From the NCBI RefSeq assembly GCF_026212465.1, contig NC_080051.1, positions 17,933,959-17,997,958 on the forward strand: a DNA stretch of 64,000 nucleotides. The letters are read 5' to 3'. Made by a program: the position numbers and the translations under genes. Position 1 is the first letter of the stretch; every line of letters starts with the position of its first letter. The notes under the pieces were generated by a model. That model was not told the origin of the DNA, ran no database searches, and saw only the letters and a program-made list of their open reading frames with translations. The DNA is from Amaranthus tricolor. Taxonomy: Eukaryota; Streptophyta; Magnoliopsida; Caryophyllales; Amaranthaceae. Shown here piece after piece: positions 21,853 to 34,400 of the stretch.

Positions 21853-22815
21853 CGGCAGGGTTTTAGGATTCCTTAAGTATGCATTTAGAATACGTCAAGT
21901 AGGATTCACAGAATCACAGTATGTTAAGTAGATATTTAGGATACTTCAAGTAGGGGTTTAACATACCTTGAATAAACATTTAGTATAACTCGTGTAGATG
22001 CTTAAGATACCTCGAGTAGGATTTTAGAATATCTCAAGTAAACAATTAAGATGCCCCAACTAGAGTTTTAGGATATCTCAAACAGGAGTAGACATTCTAG
22101 TCACTAAAATTATAATTTTAAACTTATGACCAATATAGTCTATAAAGGAGTCGAACATACATCTTCTACGCAATTGCATAGTACTTTATCAATTGAGCTA
22201 ATATGCTTTACGATGTCAAATAATAAATTCTATTAAAATAACATGATTAGCAATTTGCAAATGTAGTAGTAAAATATACTTTGGGACCTTTAGCCCTACT
22301 TGGGGTTCCCTAAACTCTAATATTTTATAATTTAAACCCTAACTTAGCATATTGTAAACTCATACTGGACACCTTGACATACTCTTAATTCCTACTTCAT
22401 ATACACTTAATCACTACTTGAGGTACTCTAAACCCTTACTTCAATTGTATTAAACCTCTACTTGATGTTCCTTAAACACCAACTTGTTATACTCTTAACC
22501 CCAACTTAGCATGGTGTAAAATCCAATCAAATATGTTGAAACCTACCCCCCCCTCCCGACACGTTGTTAAACCCCAACTTAAGTTATTCTAAATGCTCAT
22601 TTGAGGAACCCTAAATATCAACTTTGCAAGCATAGAGTAAACAAATCACATATGTCTATTTGTGGTATCCTAAAATTCTACTCGACGTATCCTAAATGTA
22701 TTTTGAGAAATCTTAAACCCCTACTTGAGGTATAATAAATATCTACTTGGCATACTCTGAAACCTACCTAGCGTATCCTAAATGTGTACTTGATGTATCC
22801 TAAAACCCTACTGAG
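21853..22815. repeat. Inverted arrays of a 22-bp repeat around a tRNA-like core
   Basis: The left arm (21853-22090, about 10 units) is made of diverged 22-mers such as TAGATGCTTAAGATACCTCG and TAGGATTTTAGAATATCTCA plus two bases. The right arm (about 22270-22815, about 25 units) consists of the reverse complement, for example CTACTTGAGGTACTCTAAAC plus CC. Units abut with a regular 22-bp period. Both outermost units end in AGTAGGGTTTTAGGAT or CAGGGTTTTAGGAT when read inward, so the whole is a 960-bp inverted repeat. The 180-bp core includes a tRNA-like segment. Arrays facing each other are typical of subterminal repeats of DNA transposons, but no TIRs or target duplication were identified. Confidence 0.8.
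22141..22215 (-). pseudogene. tRNA-like sequence (tRNA relic or SINE head)
   Basis: Minus strand: TTAGCTCAATTGATAAAGT resembles a D-arm/A box, then CTATGCAATTGCGTAG could form an anticodon stem-loop, then ATGTTCGACTCCT resembles the T-arm/B box. The spacing is right for a tRNA. The acceptor stem does not pair convincingly, so it is not a functional tRNA. It may be the tRNA-related part of a SINE. Confidence 0.4.
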
Positions 22816-22985
22816 TAAGCGTGTAGTACTTGCATTATATTTTCTATTTTTTAAAAATATTGGATCGCCCAATTAGAGACAGTCTCTAAAAAAACCGTCT
22901 CTCACAAAAATATTATTAGAATAATTTTGGAAATTCTTTTCCAACCAAAGATATTGTTAACTTAGGCATATAGTTTATAGGTTTT

Positions 22986-23690
22986 TGTTAGGATTGTGAA
23001 TGACTTATGTTCACCAAGTAATCATAATATGATTAAGGTAATTAATCACTTTTAGTTAGTGTGAGTTAGAAGAGGACCCATCACATGTTGGTGATTTGGT
23101 TTGTATGGGAATCAATAGTACATGGTACTATTGATAGTGTAAATCTTTACATGTCAAGGCTAAGAGTGTATAAAATCAATCCAAGTGCAAAGTGTGAGAA
23201 GTATTGGAGACCGTGGAGTTGCATGGAAGAGGAAAGACAAGAACAGAAAGCTGAAAACACGCCCCTGCTGGTATCTCGACCAGGTGCTTGACCGAGCAAA
23301 AGGGGTCAAGCCAAGCACCTGACTTCTCTGATCGAGCCTACTATTTGTATTTCTTTTTGTACCCTCTTGTAGCCCTTTCATGCTCCCTCTTTCCTTATAA
23401 AAACACACTTGTATGCTATGTTATAGTTGCATCAAAGTCTCACATTAGAGCTACCTTACTTGCTTGTGTATTTACTCCCTAATTAGCTCCTCTCTTTCCC
23501 ACACTTATCTCAAATTGTAATTCCTTCAAGTTTTGAATTCTCTTCTTTAAACACATAATATTAATCTTAGGCTAAATGGTGGATAAAGCCCAAGATTGGT
23601 TAACCATCTTAAATCGATTATTTATATATGTTATTATTGCCATTCATCACATTATATTGCATATTTGTTTCCTACACTTTGATACATTAT
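22986..23690 (+). repeat. Candidate solo LTR, copia type
   Basis: Starts TGTTAGGATTGTG and ends near TTTCCTACA. It contains a promoter-like CCTTATAAAAACAC at about 23392 and a GATCGAGC/CGACC-rich middle similar in style to the LTR-like segment at 55.5-56.1 kb. No internal retrotransposon sequence adjoins either side. The 5-bp flanks do not match, so borders are approximate. Confidence 0.45.
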
Positions 23691-24939
23691 AAACCTTCAT
23701 TTAAACTTCACTTAGTGATCCTTGAGTGAGGTCCATACCTCCCTTTGCAGTTTTTATTTTGATTTTTATTTTTTAAAATAAATACACATAATAGTAGTGA
23801 TGACATCATTTTAATTAGATGTACTTAATTTAAAAGATACTCAAAATACGAATTATGTCATTTATCAAGTCAAAAATTATATTTCCATAGTTACATGAAT
23901 AAAATTGATTATAATAAAGGATTTTTCATATATATTATATTGTATTATATATTTTTCAAATAAACTGCTATTTTTGGATGCAATCTATATATATTGATGC
24001 TATACATCCAAATTTAACATCGAATAATTTTGATGCATTTGGCAAATGAATATGAAACTGTCATTTGCCATTTTACAACAAATCTATTAAATTGTATGAT
24101 TAAGTCACTAGAAAAGTGTTGCTAGTAGGTAGCAAGGACTACGAGTGTTACATTAAGTGTACCTTCTTCTATGTAATCTAAAGCTCTAGGAAAGTGAAAA
24201 ATACAAATAAACATATTTAAAATCCTAAGGGTTAGAGATAAATCAAAGGTGGAGACGTAGGTCCTTGAGGAAATGAACTCCGCAATTACTTGTGTCAATT
24301 TTATGTCCACATTTTATTTCGAGTAGTTTTAGTTCTGTCAAAGGTAATCAAGACTCCTGACTTAGGAATCATAACGAAAAAACAGTCAAAAACGTTAATA
24401 CTCTATTCAACTCCTGATACTAGAGCATTTCAAAGCATTCAACTCGATCTTTCATGTTTAAATCAACCATAAATAAAAAGAATTTTGTTTGAAATAAGCA
24501 AGAAAACAAGTATTTGACAAGTTGGAAGTCAAGTCGGATTATCGATTTTTTCTAAAGATCCAACTCAAAGTTTATCAATGGATTTGGATTCGAATTTCTT
24601 TTTCTCGATTCAAATTAGTTTTCACGGATCAAGTCGAATTGGAGTCGATTTCAAACTAAGTTGTCATCTGTTCTAGAATATAACAACATCGACTAAGGAA
24701 GAACGAAAACTCAAGATAGAAATACTAATAATTAGCTCACCATAGAAGTACGTCATTAAACTTCTTAAATTATCCAAAAAAATTAAATAACAAAAAAATA
24801 TTCTGAATAATCCAACCTCTTCACAAGCTTTCTATAAAATATCCTTATCTATTAATTAATAACGAATAATCTCTGATATAAGATCATTTTTTTAGTAGCA
24901 TTGTTTATTACTAGTAACTTGTTACTAAATTAAAATAAT
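23691..24939. other. Intergenic, nothing recognised
   Basis: AT-rich without coding signature. A TCGATT/AATCGA-rich part at 24530-24660 may be an old transposon end. Confidence 0.35.
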
Positions 24940-26648
24940 GGAAAATTTCACGTTGTGACCTTGTGTTTTGGGGTTTTTCATTCGATAGAAAAATTTATTT
25001 TTTAATATGTGTGGTGAGCTTAAGTTTTACCATTTAATTTTCGTGACCTTATATCAATTTTTTTGTTTTTTCGGCGTTAATTATTTCTTCTATATTCCTT
25101 TAATTTCATTTTCATTATAAATTCCCTCAGTAAAGCATACGTTTTTCTTCCTTCTAACCCATATATTTTTCCAAAAATCAAACCTAAAATAACCTGTATA
25201 TTTCCCTACAAATCAAACCCTAAAATCTATAGCAAATCAAATTGCTTAAAAATCTCTCAAAAAAATTTCAATATCAAATTGATTCTTTCCAGAAGTAATA
25301 ATTAATGAAATATTTAGGGAGTATAATCAAATTTCATGATTTAATTTTTCTTCAAATTCTCAAAATCTATATGAAACAAATGATCAACATATACTCCCAA
25401 AGCATCCTTTTTTTTTCCTCCTAACCCATATATTTTCCCAAAAATCAAACCTAAAATAGGATCATGGCAAATGTTTTTTCACTCTTACCCATATATTTCC
25501 CCAAAAATCAAACTCTAAAATCTATAGCAAATCAAATTGCCTAAAAATCTCCCAAAAAATTTCTATATCAAATTGACTAGAAGTTGTTTCGGTGATGAAA
25601 TTAGAAAGTGCAAAAGACACTTAAAATTTCTGGATATAAAGTATATCAGGGACAATTGTCAGTATGCTGAAAGTGCTTATGATCCTTCGGCCGATGAGAC
25701 CTCAAATTCTGCAATACAACGTTAGCCTTGTCCGAGGGTGGTTTTCCTGAAAACCGCTCTGACGCTCAAGTCAGATCGAAAAACAGAAATCAATGAATGT
25801 ATGATACTTGAATGAATACAAGATTAACGAATTGTAAAATGAGTTCAGATCAGTTAAAGGAATATTTGGCTAAGTATAGAATTTAAGTAAGATGGTTGTT
25901 TATGATATGAAAGCTTCGGGGTAAATGAATTAGTGTTGAAAGTATTTATAATAATTACTAGAGGGAAAAAAGGTAATTCAATAGATGAAATCATGGGCAT
26001 TATGTAAAATCGTGGAGAGTAGTGGGTGGTTATTTTAGGAAGTTAGTCGATCAAGGTGGGAGGTTTAGGGTTTGACTAAATAAGTTATGGGTCAATTTGA
26101 CCCCATAATAGAATTAATAAATAATGAAATATTTTGGGAGCATAAACAAATTTATGCTTTTATTTTTCTTCAAATTCTCAATATCTATATAGAACAAATC
26201 AACATCAAATCCCAAAGCGATTAAAATAGCTAGCATATCAAACCCAAAAAAAATCCTTTAATCGTTTGCCTTTTTGAAGGTTTTTTCGCTTGAAATAGAA
26301 AAAGAGCATTGGATTCTATAAAGAAAGAAATTAAGGGAATGAATTTTGTTTTTTGCTTAAATTAGGAAAGGAGTATAGGGTATCCAAATTGATAACCCAA
26401 ATTTAATTAGTGAAGAGCCCTTTTTTTATTATTTTTTTATATAGAATAGGTGCATTAGGAATAAAGAAAGATGTTTTAATTAGGTATTAAAAAAAAATGA
26501 AATCAAGGGAAAATAGAAGAAAGAATTAACGGTGCTAAAAGGTCACGGAAATTTGAAATGATAAAATTTCGGATCACCACGCAGATTAAAAAAATATTTG
26601 TATATCGTGAGGAAAACCTAAAACTCAGGGTCAACACGTAGAATTTCC
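24940..26648. mobile_element. Foldback/MULE-like element, 1.7 kb
   Basis: Terminal inverted repeats of about 130 bp. The left starts GGAAAATTTCACGTTGTGACC; the right reverse-complemented starts GGAAATTCTACGTGTTGACC, and both continue to a shared RTGTGTGGTGA-like and CGTGACCTT segment. The ends resemble those of the MITE at 13753-14036 (GGAAATTCTACG). Inside, about 260 bp is duplicated in tandem (25165-25420 and 25425-26230), the second copy being split by an extra 530 bp. No transposase. No convincing 9-bp target duplication. Confidence 0.6.
25578..26108 (-). repeat. LTR-like insert inside the foldback element
   Basis: Comparison of the two internal copies of the foldback element shows about 530 extra bases here. 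Reading minus, the insert has a TTATAAATACTTTCAAC promoter-like stretch and a GGTTTTCAGGAAAACCACCC hairpin-like stretch beside GACTTGAGCGTCAGAGC, in the style of a gypsy LTR. No target duplication was read. It could also be sequence lost from copy one. Confidence 0.35.
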
Positions 26649-27989
26649 GTAATTTCGTTCAATTTTTTTAAATTGATTTTTTTTGAAAGAAAAAAGAAAA
26701 AACACACACTCCCGACAAAAACCCTCCTCCCTCACGAGGGCAATCCAATTTTTGTAACTCATTATTGCAATTCAAAACCCCAAATTCAAAAGCTTGAAAT
26801 GGGTTTGAATGGTTCTTTCTTCGCTGTATTTCTTAAAATGGTTCAAATGGTTCTATCATGAGTTGAATGCAAATCTTCATTGCTGAAAGTAATGAGTTAG
26901 CAGTTACATAAAGTACTATATCACTTGATTGGTATCTGCGTATATTCATCAATAATCACCTCCATAGGAGATCACCTAGTTGAAAATCATGTTTTAAGAA
27001 AACACCCTTAAAATTCAGATTATTCACGGTCAATCAATAGGTATAACTTATTGCAAAGAAATCACGAAAAGATAAAATTATTTGGATTAATTTTTCCAAC
27101 AAAGAATGGGCAGCGCAAGTACATGGAAGAATCACTTATATGCCCGTTTTAACCTTCTGTGCTGCATACTGAAATGCCAACGAGGAAGACGATGATGCCA
27201 ATTTTTAAGGATAGAGAAAGACATCAAAAGGTCCCGACAGAGTTTTAAAAAATACTACAGTAGTAGTAAAGGCATTAGGGCCTAGGGGTCAGTTTCCTAT
27301 CTGGTGAAAGTTGATGAATGATAAGCCTGGCACAAACACATTTTCATAACTCAGGTCATAAATTCAACTCAACTTCCTCCAACAAAATCCAGGTAGTTAC
27401 AAGTTACAACCTGCTACAAAGGACTATACATAAACATCAAAGAGAGCATGGAGCATGGTCTTGGTAATGACACATGAAGTAGCTGTATAGATCAAACCTT
27501 CCACTGTCCACTCGATGACATGAGGTTAAAGAAACATACAGGTGATGATGGGTAAAGTATCCAACATAACGAAAGAACGAAGAGAGTTTTGATGTACAAA
27601 GCAAAACAAGCAAACATGATGCAAGAATGAAGAAAGTTCAATGTACGTAACAAAATAAACAAAAGGCTTGAGAGCTAGAGCCAAATTCAGTAGCCTTCAT
27701 TTTTAAAAAGACAGCGCAAAATGAGCTGTCGAACCCCACAATGATACATACTAGCTAGTTGAACCACACTATACCAACAGGTATAGACAAATTGAATTTA
27801 TCACCAATATAAATGTGCATTGAGACCAAGATAGGCACAAGATCTTAAGGTCAAACTTGGGACAACTCAAGTAAATAAGTATATAACATCCAAGATCCAC
27901 AATTAACAAACTATTAACTTCACTTTTTTTTTCAAGTTAAAAAGAGTGCGCACGGAAAAAAAAGCTTCTTCATAACTAGCCTGTCCAAT
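26649..27989. other. Intergenic and ADF 3' flank
   Basis: No coding signature. The part from about 27350 to 27989 probably includes the 3' untranslated region of the ADF gene; its polyadenylation site was not determined. Confidence 0.4.
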
Positions 27990-28334
27990 TCAGCGAGCTC
28001 GGCTATTGAAAACATCAAGTCCCATCTCAGTGGGATCGGTTGCCTGAAGCTCCACCTGAATGCCATCCAATTCCCGCTTGAACCTGTCCTTTGAACTTGC
28101 ATAAATCATCTTGCTCCTCACTCTTGCTGTGTCGGGAGACCTTCATAGAGCATACCAATCGAAAAGTTTTAGCAACAAGAACTACTATGCCCAGGATTTA
28201 ATCACAACAATATGGGATCGGTCTGTCCAAAAGTAAGGTGAAATAATATCCAAATTCTAGCAAGTCACATTACCAAGCAATGAAAAAGATCTTGCTTTTC
28301 TGGCAGTTTTCCTCTGTTACGAAATCAAAGTCAA

Positions 28335-28365
<31 letters not shown>

Positions 28366-30931
28366 AGCTGCACTAAAGTCTTCATAAGTTTCAGTTGGCT
28401 CTCCAATTTTTTCAACAATTACCTGCTTCTGCTTCTCTTCAATCTTAAAAACGATGAAACGGTGTGTGCGCTTAGCTTTCAGCTCCAAAAATTTCAGCTT
28501 GCAGTCATCATGGACTGCCATCCCAGAAGCTGCATTGGCCTGCCAAAGAGAGGTTCAAAATAAATGTCAATTTTACACGCACCAGAATATAGGATTGACC
28601 AGCCCATATAAAACTTCAATTAATTAGCATTTGCAGTTAGCTGCATTAGCTGCAAATTTTAGCCATACATAAGCCATGCGAATATGATGTCATGTTAGAA
28701 CATGTGATGCATTCATAACACAGTAGTACATTAAACCAATACAGTCGTTATATTAGGACCGCCAACTTCCTCTTAAATGAATGAAAGCAAATGCCACAGA
28801 GAGAACAATTATAAGTAACTGCAGCTACTAACAAACAACAACCAACAATTATACGAACAGATGTGTTCAAATTCTTGTCTATTCAAAAATCACCCCTAAA
28901 TAGTAGGCAGGTTTCTCATATTCCTTCCCCAATAAGAAAACTACAATTGGTGTTTGCATGATGCAGTTACACCTACATCTGATTGGAACCTAAACATCAG
29001 GACAATAGATCTCCTGCTTTCTAAAGTGATCAACTGTTTCAGTCTTTCAAGGACCACCCATGCCATGAAACAGCCTGATAAATGATATAGGTGGGTCATG
29101 GGTGCAATGTGCACAAACATCTAACAATGTCCAATTCAGAAAATACTCTGAAGTAGGTTATTTGGTTCAGAACTTTAGTTTATATATAACATTGTTTTGA
29201 GTCTTTTTTGTAGCTTATTATTTTTTGCTTTGGGTGCAACGTGAACAAACATCCAACAATGTCCAATTACAAAAATATTTTAAGAGAATCGACTCTTGTC
29301 TCAGTTGGAGCAAGTACCACTTTCCCTAGACAAGGTTTTGGGTTTGAGTTTTACCTAGATCACCCTCAACCCTTAGCCTACCCTGTAATTAAAAAAAGAA
29401 AAAAAGCTGTAAAATAGGTTATTTGGTTTTAAACTTCAAGTTTATTTGAGTTTTTTGGCCTTTTTACATAACTTATTCTTTTCTCCTAGTTGTTTGCCCA
29501 ATGCCAGAACCATCCACGTGTTAATTCTTTTGCCCATACACAAGATCCCATACATAAGGTCAGGCATTAAGCTGCAAGCCTCACATCTCTCTGGATCTAC
29601 ATATTGCAATATTTATAGAAATTCAGTTTCTTACAGAAATCATTTAATTTTATCTGATTCCATTTCTAATCAAGTTTTCTCATTTCAGTTCTATCGATCA
29701 ATTTAATTTCCACATGCTTACCCCATCAAGCCATGTCTCAGCTCCTTTATCCACACCCTAGATCTATTACTTCTATCAATCACCCGCCCACAAATCTTAC
29801 ACACAAGCAAGAATTAACAGTCTTCATCCTCCAATCCCACAATAAAAATCTCTCTCACCACACGTCTACCTAAGCCCACAAACAGAAATTCACACATGAA
29901 AAGGTGGCCCACCATTAATTAATGAGTTTCCATGGTCAGATTTGCACATGTAGGACCCTTCTTGCTGCTCATGAATAACCATTTTTGTTTACAATTTATC
30001 CATGGTGGTTGTAGGGACTTAAAATATGATATTGAAAAAATGGATGCGCGAGCAGCAGGTGTACTAATGTTACAGAATGTACCAATGATGGTGGCACTAC
30101 TGGTGGGATCACATAAGTACTTTTTATTTATTTAATCAAAGCATCTACACATTTAAATTATAAAGTCCTGGGTCCAAAGCATCAAAATAGAGTGTAAGGT
30201 ATCAGATGGGATCACAATATCAAGGCGAAGAATCAGAATAATGAATGAAATTCAAACAGAGAAATGCAAAGGGGTGCTATATTTGCAAGAAATGCCAGAA
30301 TCAAAACCTAACATCTCCTTATGAAGACTCAACCCTAATTAATTCCTACACCAATTCCACACTCATAAATCAATTATGAATTAAAATTGATCCAAATTAA
30401 ACATGAATACTTTATAACTTCAACTCTTGGTATAAAGCATCATGCACAAACTTCATGAGTCATGAAAAATCATAAAATCATTCACAAAATCTCAAATCAT
30501 TTTGAATCTATCAACAAACTACATGATCCACCGACCTAAACTTATCTGAAACAAACCAAATTATGAACAGGAAAACAAAACTGGATAAAAATTGAAAGCT
30601 CATATTCTACTGAATCGGATGAGAAAAATCAAATACAGTTCAAGATAAGCAAAATTTTTTGCAAAAACTAGTCTAAACTTCATCATATCTAGTAAAAGCA
30701 GATCCAAAGGCGACTCCAACAAAAAGAAAAACTCCGAAATCGATACAAAAATAAGCAGAAAATTCCAGTTACAGATCAAAAATTAAAATTACACAGTTTC
30801 AGAATCAAAAAGCATAATTAATAACAGCAAGAAAAAAGCAGAAAAAAAAATTCAGTACATCAAACATCAACAAAAAGACTGAAAAAAAAGTTAAAAATTA
30901 AATTAGCTAAGAAGAGAGAATTCATTACCAT
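27990..30931 (-). CDS. Actin-depolymerizing factor (ADF/cofilin)
   Basis: Three coding exons: 30929-30931 (just the ATG), 28274-28539 and 27990-28140, total 420 nt for 139 residues, the usual plant ADF length. An intron directly after the start codon is a hallmark of plant ADF genes; here it is about 2.4 kb (donor GTAATG, acceptor TTGGCAG). Exon 2 gives [25 protein letters not shown]-type core [20 protein letters not shown] and IFFIAW; exon 3 gives [14 protein letters not shown], the actin-binding helix, and ends DVFNSRAR. Ser6 is the site phosphorylated by calcium-dependent kinases in known plant ADFs. The protein severs and depolymerises ageing actin filaments. No lesion is visible. The first intron holds a SINE and a small duplication. 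Confidence 0.95.
29105..29490 (+). repeat. Tandem duplication in ADF intron 1, one copy split by a SINE
   Basis: Copy one (about 29105-29232) and copy two (about 29237-29490) share TGCAACGTGAACAAACATC-like, CAACAATGTCCAATT and TAGGTTATTTGGTT segments. Copy two is split by about 125 bp (29285-29407) with tRNA-like boxes and a poly(A)-like end. Confidence 0.55.
29285..29407 (+). mobile_element. tRNA-derived SINE
   Basis: An A-box-like TGTCTCAGTTGGAGCAAG and a B-box-like GGGTTTGAGTTTTACC about 37 bases later, ending in AATTAAAAAAAGAAAAAAAG. Insertion within one copy of a duplicated sequence supports that it is a mobile unit. A target duplication was not clearly read. Confidence 0.55.
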
Positions 30932-31450
30932 GGCGTGAGTGATCAGAAGAAGAGAGGATTTAGGAGAGAGAAAATGGAGGGAGAATTAGGAGATGATGAC
31001 TGCGTACAAGTGAAGTCCAAGGCGAAGAAAGGAAGTGTATTTTTTCTTTTTAAATGGTTTTTTTTTTATTAGAATTTAGGATGTGTTATTAAAGAATAAA
31101 GGGAGCAATTATAAAAGGAGGTTGGGTTGACGATTTTGCCCTTATAAACTTTTCTTTTTCACCCTCCTTCACTAAAATATCAATGATGGTATACATATGC
31201 GTGACAACGGAGAGATAGAGAAAAGTCGGTTCAGCGAATGATTTTATGCCACGTGGAATATTTGGTCTTGATTTACTAGCCCTTGATTTTTGTAAAGGTT
31301 TTTCTCAAGTGAGTATTTAAATTTCAATTGGATTGTGAAGGAAAATGAAAGTGATTTGAGAATCATTATCTAAAGTCGAATTGTCTATTTTCAAGTATTA
31401 TAAATTAAGAAAATAAATAAAATTCAAAAGAATAGTGAACATGGAAGAGT
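30932..31450 (-). promoter_or_regulatory. ADF 5' UTR and promoter region
   Basis: The roughly 100 bases before the ATG are purine-rich (plus strand GAGAGAGAAAATGGAGGGAG), that is CT-rich on the transcribed strand, as often in plant leaders. No confident TATA box was seen. Nothing else coding is here. Confidence 0.4.
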
Positions 31451-31499
31451 AGAGATTGGAGTCTTGTCAAATATATTAAAGCATTTGATCACTTTTTTA

Positions 31500-34400
31500 A
31501 TATAATGAGATTCACTTAACTTAATTCTAACTATCGTCTCTCATAATCTTAATACCTTAGATCACATCGATCTCTCCCGTGCCTTTTATTTTGAAAGGAT
31601 TTAGAAAACAATTCTTTTGTCTTTTGAACCTGTACTAAATTAATACTAAAGATGAATATGTCATCTATATAAAGACAAATAGTAACACCATTACCATGTT
31701 TATCAACTTTACTATATACACACTTTTCCGTTTGATTCAATTTGAATCCAAAGGACAAAATCGTTGCGTCAAACTTTTGATGACATTGCTTTGGTGCTTG
31801 TTAAGTCCATATAATGATTTAACAAGTTTACACACCTTGTTCTCTTGTTCTTCCATGACAAACCCTTCGGTTTGTTTCATGTATCCTTCTTCATCTAGTT
31901 CTCCATAAAAGAAGATTTTTTTCACGTCTATTTGATGGATTACTAGATGATGTATTGTAGCAAGCGCTACCAACAACCTAATGGTGATTGTTCTTGCAAC
32001 CGATGCATAAGTATTGGAATGATCAATACCATGCTTTTATCTAAAGCCTTGTACCACTAAACAGATCTTTAACTTATTAATAGTATCATCTATTCTCATT
32101 TTCTTTCGAATAATCCTTTTGCAATCGATTGGTTTACAAGAGGGAAGAAGATCAACTAATACCTAGTTTTATTTCTCATGATGGAATTCATTTCATCGTT
32201 AAACTACTTCTTTCCAAAAGGTGCTATCTTGTGATGCCGTTGCATCACCATCAAGGGTGTTCATTAGGGCGTACCCCACAATTCGGGTACCCCAAAAGCC
32301 GGGTATCCGGTTAGTTGGGTACTTTTTTTAGATGCCCGTTTTCCGACCTAATTTATCAGGGTACTGAAATTCTGGGTAACCGAAGAAATCGGGTCGAGAC
32401 ACTGGGTACCTGATTTTATTTGGGGTATTTTTGGGCAAAATTATTTTGTATTAATTGTGTTTTCACTTAGTTTAAGTTTTGCATCCGTCAATGACAGCAT
32501 GTGCCCCTTCTTCATCTCCCTTCATTAAGAAATTGCCGAAGAAAGAGCGAATTTGTCTTTCCTTTAAGTTGTTCGAGACAATAGTTGACTTACGATAAAT
32601 AATCAACTTTTTATGGAGATGAAGAGCAGGTCAATATTGATGAATGGGCAATTTTTTAGCAATGGAGATGAAAGCAGGTCAGTAACGGAAACATAATACA
32701 GAATATTGTTTTTCCCATGAAAATTATTCATGTTTAAATCTTCAGCCATGAAAATACAAACCTATGAATCAAAATTTGAAATTGTAAGTATATTATAATT
32801 GGGTCAAATCGACAAGTTTTAAGTAAAAACGTTGGAAGTAATAAAAAAAATAGTGAAAAAATAGAGGAGAAGCAAAGTGAAAAATGAAGAACAAGAAAAA
32901 TGCGGCTAGGGTTTGCAAATTGCAATTGTTTGTCTCAGCTCTCAGAACAAAAGAAACAAAAAGCCCTACATCCAAATGCCATTATTATGCTAAACACTAG
33001 TACTCCAGTACAACTTTTTGTTTGAAACCCCTCTACCCCCAAAAAAATTCCCCCTTTAATATTAACGGGCCAACAGATACCCTTTGAAAATGAATTGCGG
33101 CCTATGACCTGAACCACACTTTATAATTTTTTATAAAAATTAAGCCGCCATTTATTAGGTGGGTCGGGTTTTCTGAACAGGCCTAATTACCATATGTTAA
33201 TAGGTGACCTTACACATTTATACAATATGAAACACTAGAATAAATTTCATTTGTAGCACTTTCGACCATATATTCATGAAAATCGGGTCTAAAAGATTAA
33301 ACTTTTTCTTGTCATGTGATTTGTTTAGGAATAAAGTCAACAATTTCTTGTTCATCTAGTTGTTGAATATTATCAACATCTAGTGAATTTTCTTATTGAG
33401 TATCATCAACTTTGTTATTGGTACTAATATGTAGATTTTTCGTCTACCAGTTTATGAAAATCAATTTTCATAAAAAATTACATCTTTAGACTCTATTATC
33501 GAATGAATCAATATGTAGTCGTTTTGTTCAATTACATAAAGCCTATTGATTTTGCTATGATTAGCATAGCATAAAAAGATGAATTCAATTCATCATTCAC
33601 CGAGTTTTTTTCTTTTGTTTCCGAGCAATCTTACTATTGCTTTACAACCCCAAACTTTAAGATAGCTTAAACTGTGTTTTTTTTTTGTACCAAAGTTCAT
33701 AAGGTGTTTCCTTATTGGTTCTTGTTGGAACTCGATTAAGAATATGACATGCCGTCAACATTGCTTCAACCCAAATCATTCACTCAAACTTGAGTAGGAT
33801 ACCATCGGGTTAACCATTTCTTGAAGAATTTGATTCGTCCTCTCCGTCACATCATTTGGTTGTGGTGCATAATCGGCGGTAGTTTTTTGTATAATGCCCA
33901 TAGATTGAAAATAAGAGGGATCATAATATTGTCCTCCTTTATTCGTCCTTAATTTCTTAAGTTTACTACCAACTTGCATCTACTTTATTCTTTTAAATTT
34001 TACAGAAATCAAGGGCTTCATCTTTTGTAATTACATACCTTCAAAGAAATCAAGGATAAAAATAATTACATACCTTTTATTTTCTAATGCTGTAGTACTA
34101 TGAAAATCACAAAAATCATTATGTATTAAATCTAAAATTTTAGATGTTTTTCAACATTTTTAAATGGTGTTCTTGTGATCTTATTTAACGTACAAGTCTA
34201 ACATTTTCAAATTCTTTTTATAGCTCAACGGAATTAAATCATTCTTAGACATAAAGGAAATTTTATTGAAATTAACATGTGCTAATCAAAGATGCTACAA
34301 ATAATGCAATTCTTGAGATATATTACTAATATCATCATTACACACCAAGTTTTTATTGTTACACACCAATGAAAGATTAAAGATATTACAACACAAATAA

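Noticed and set aside
21853..22815. Considered as telomere-like repeat because of TTTAGG strings
   Set aside because: The period is 22 bp and the unit is not TTTAGGG; orientation flips in the middle.
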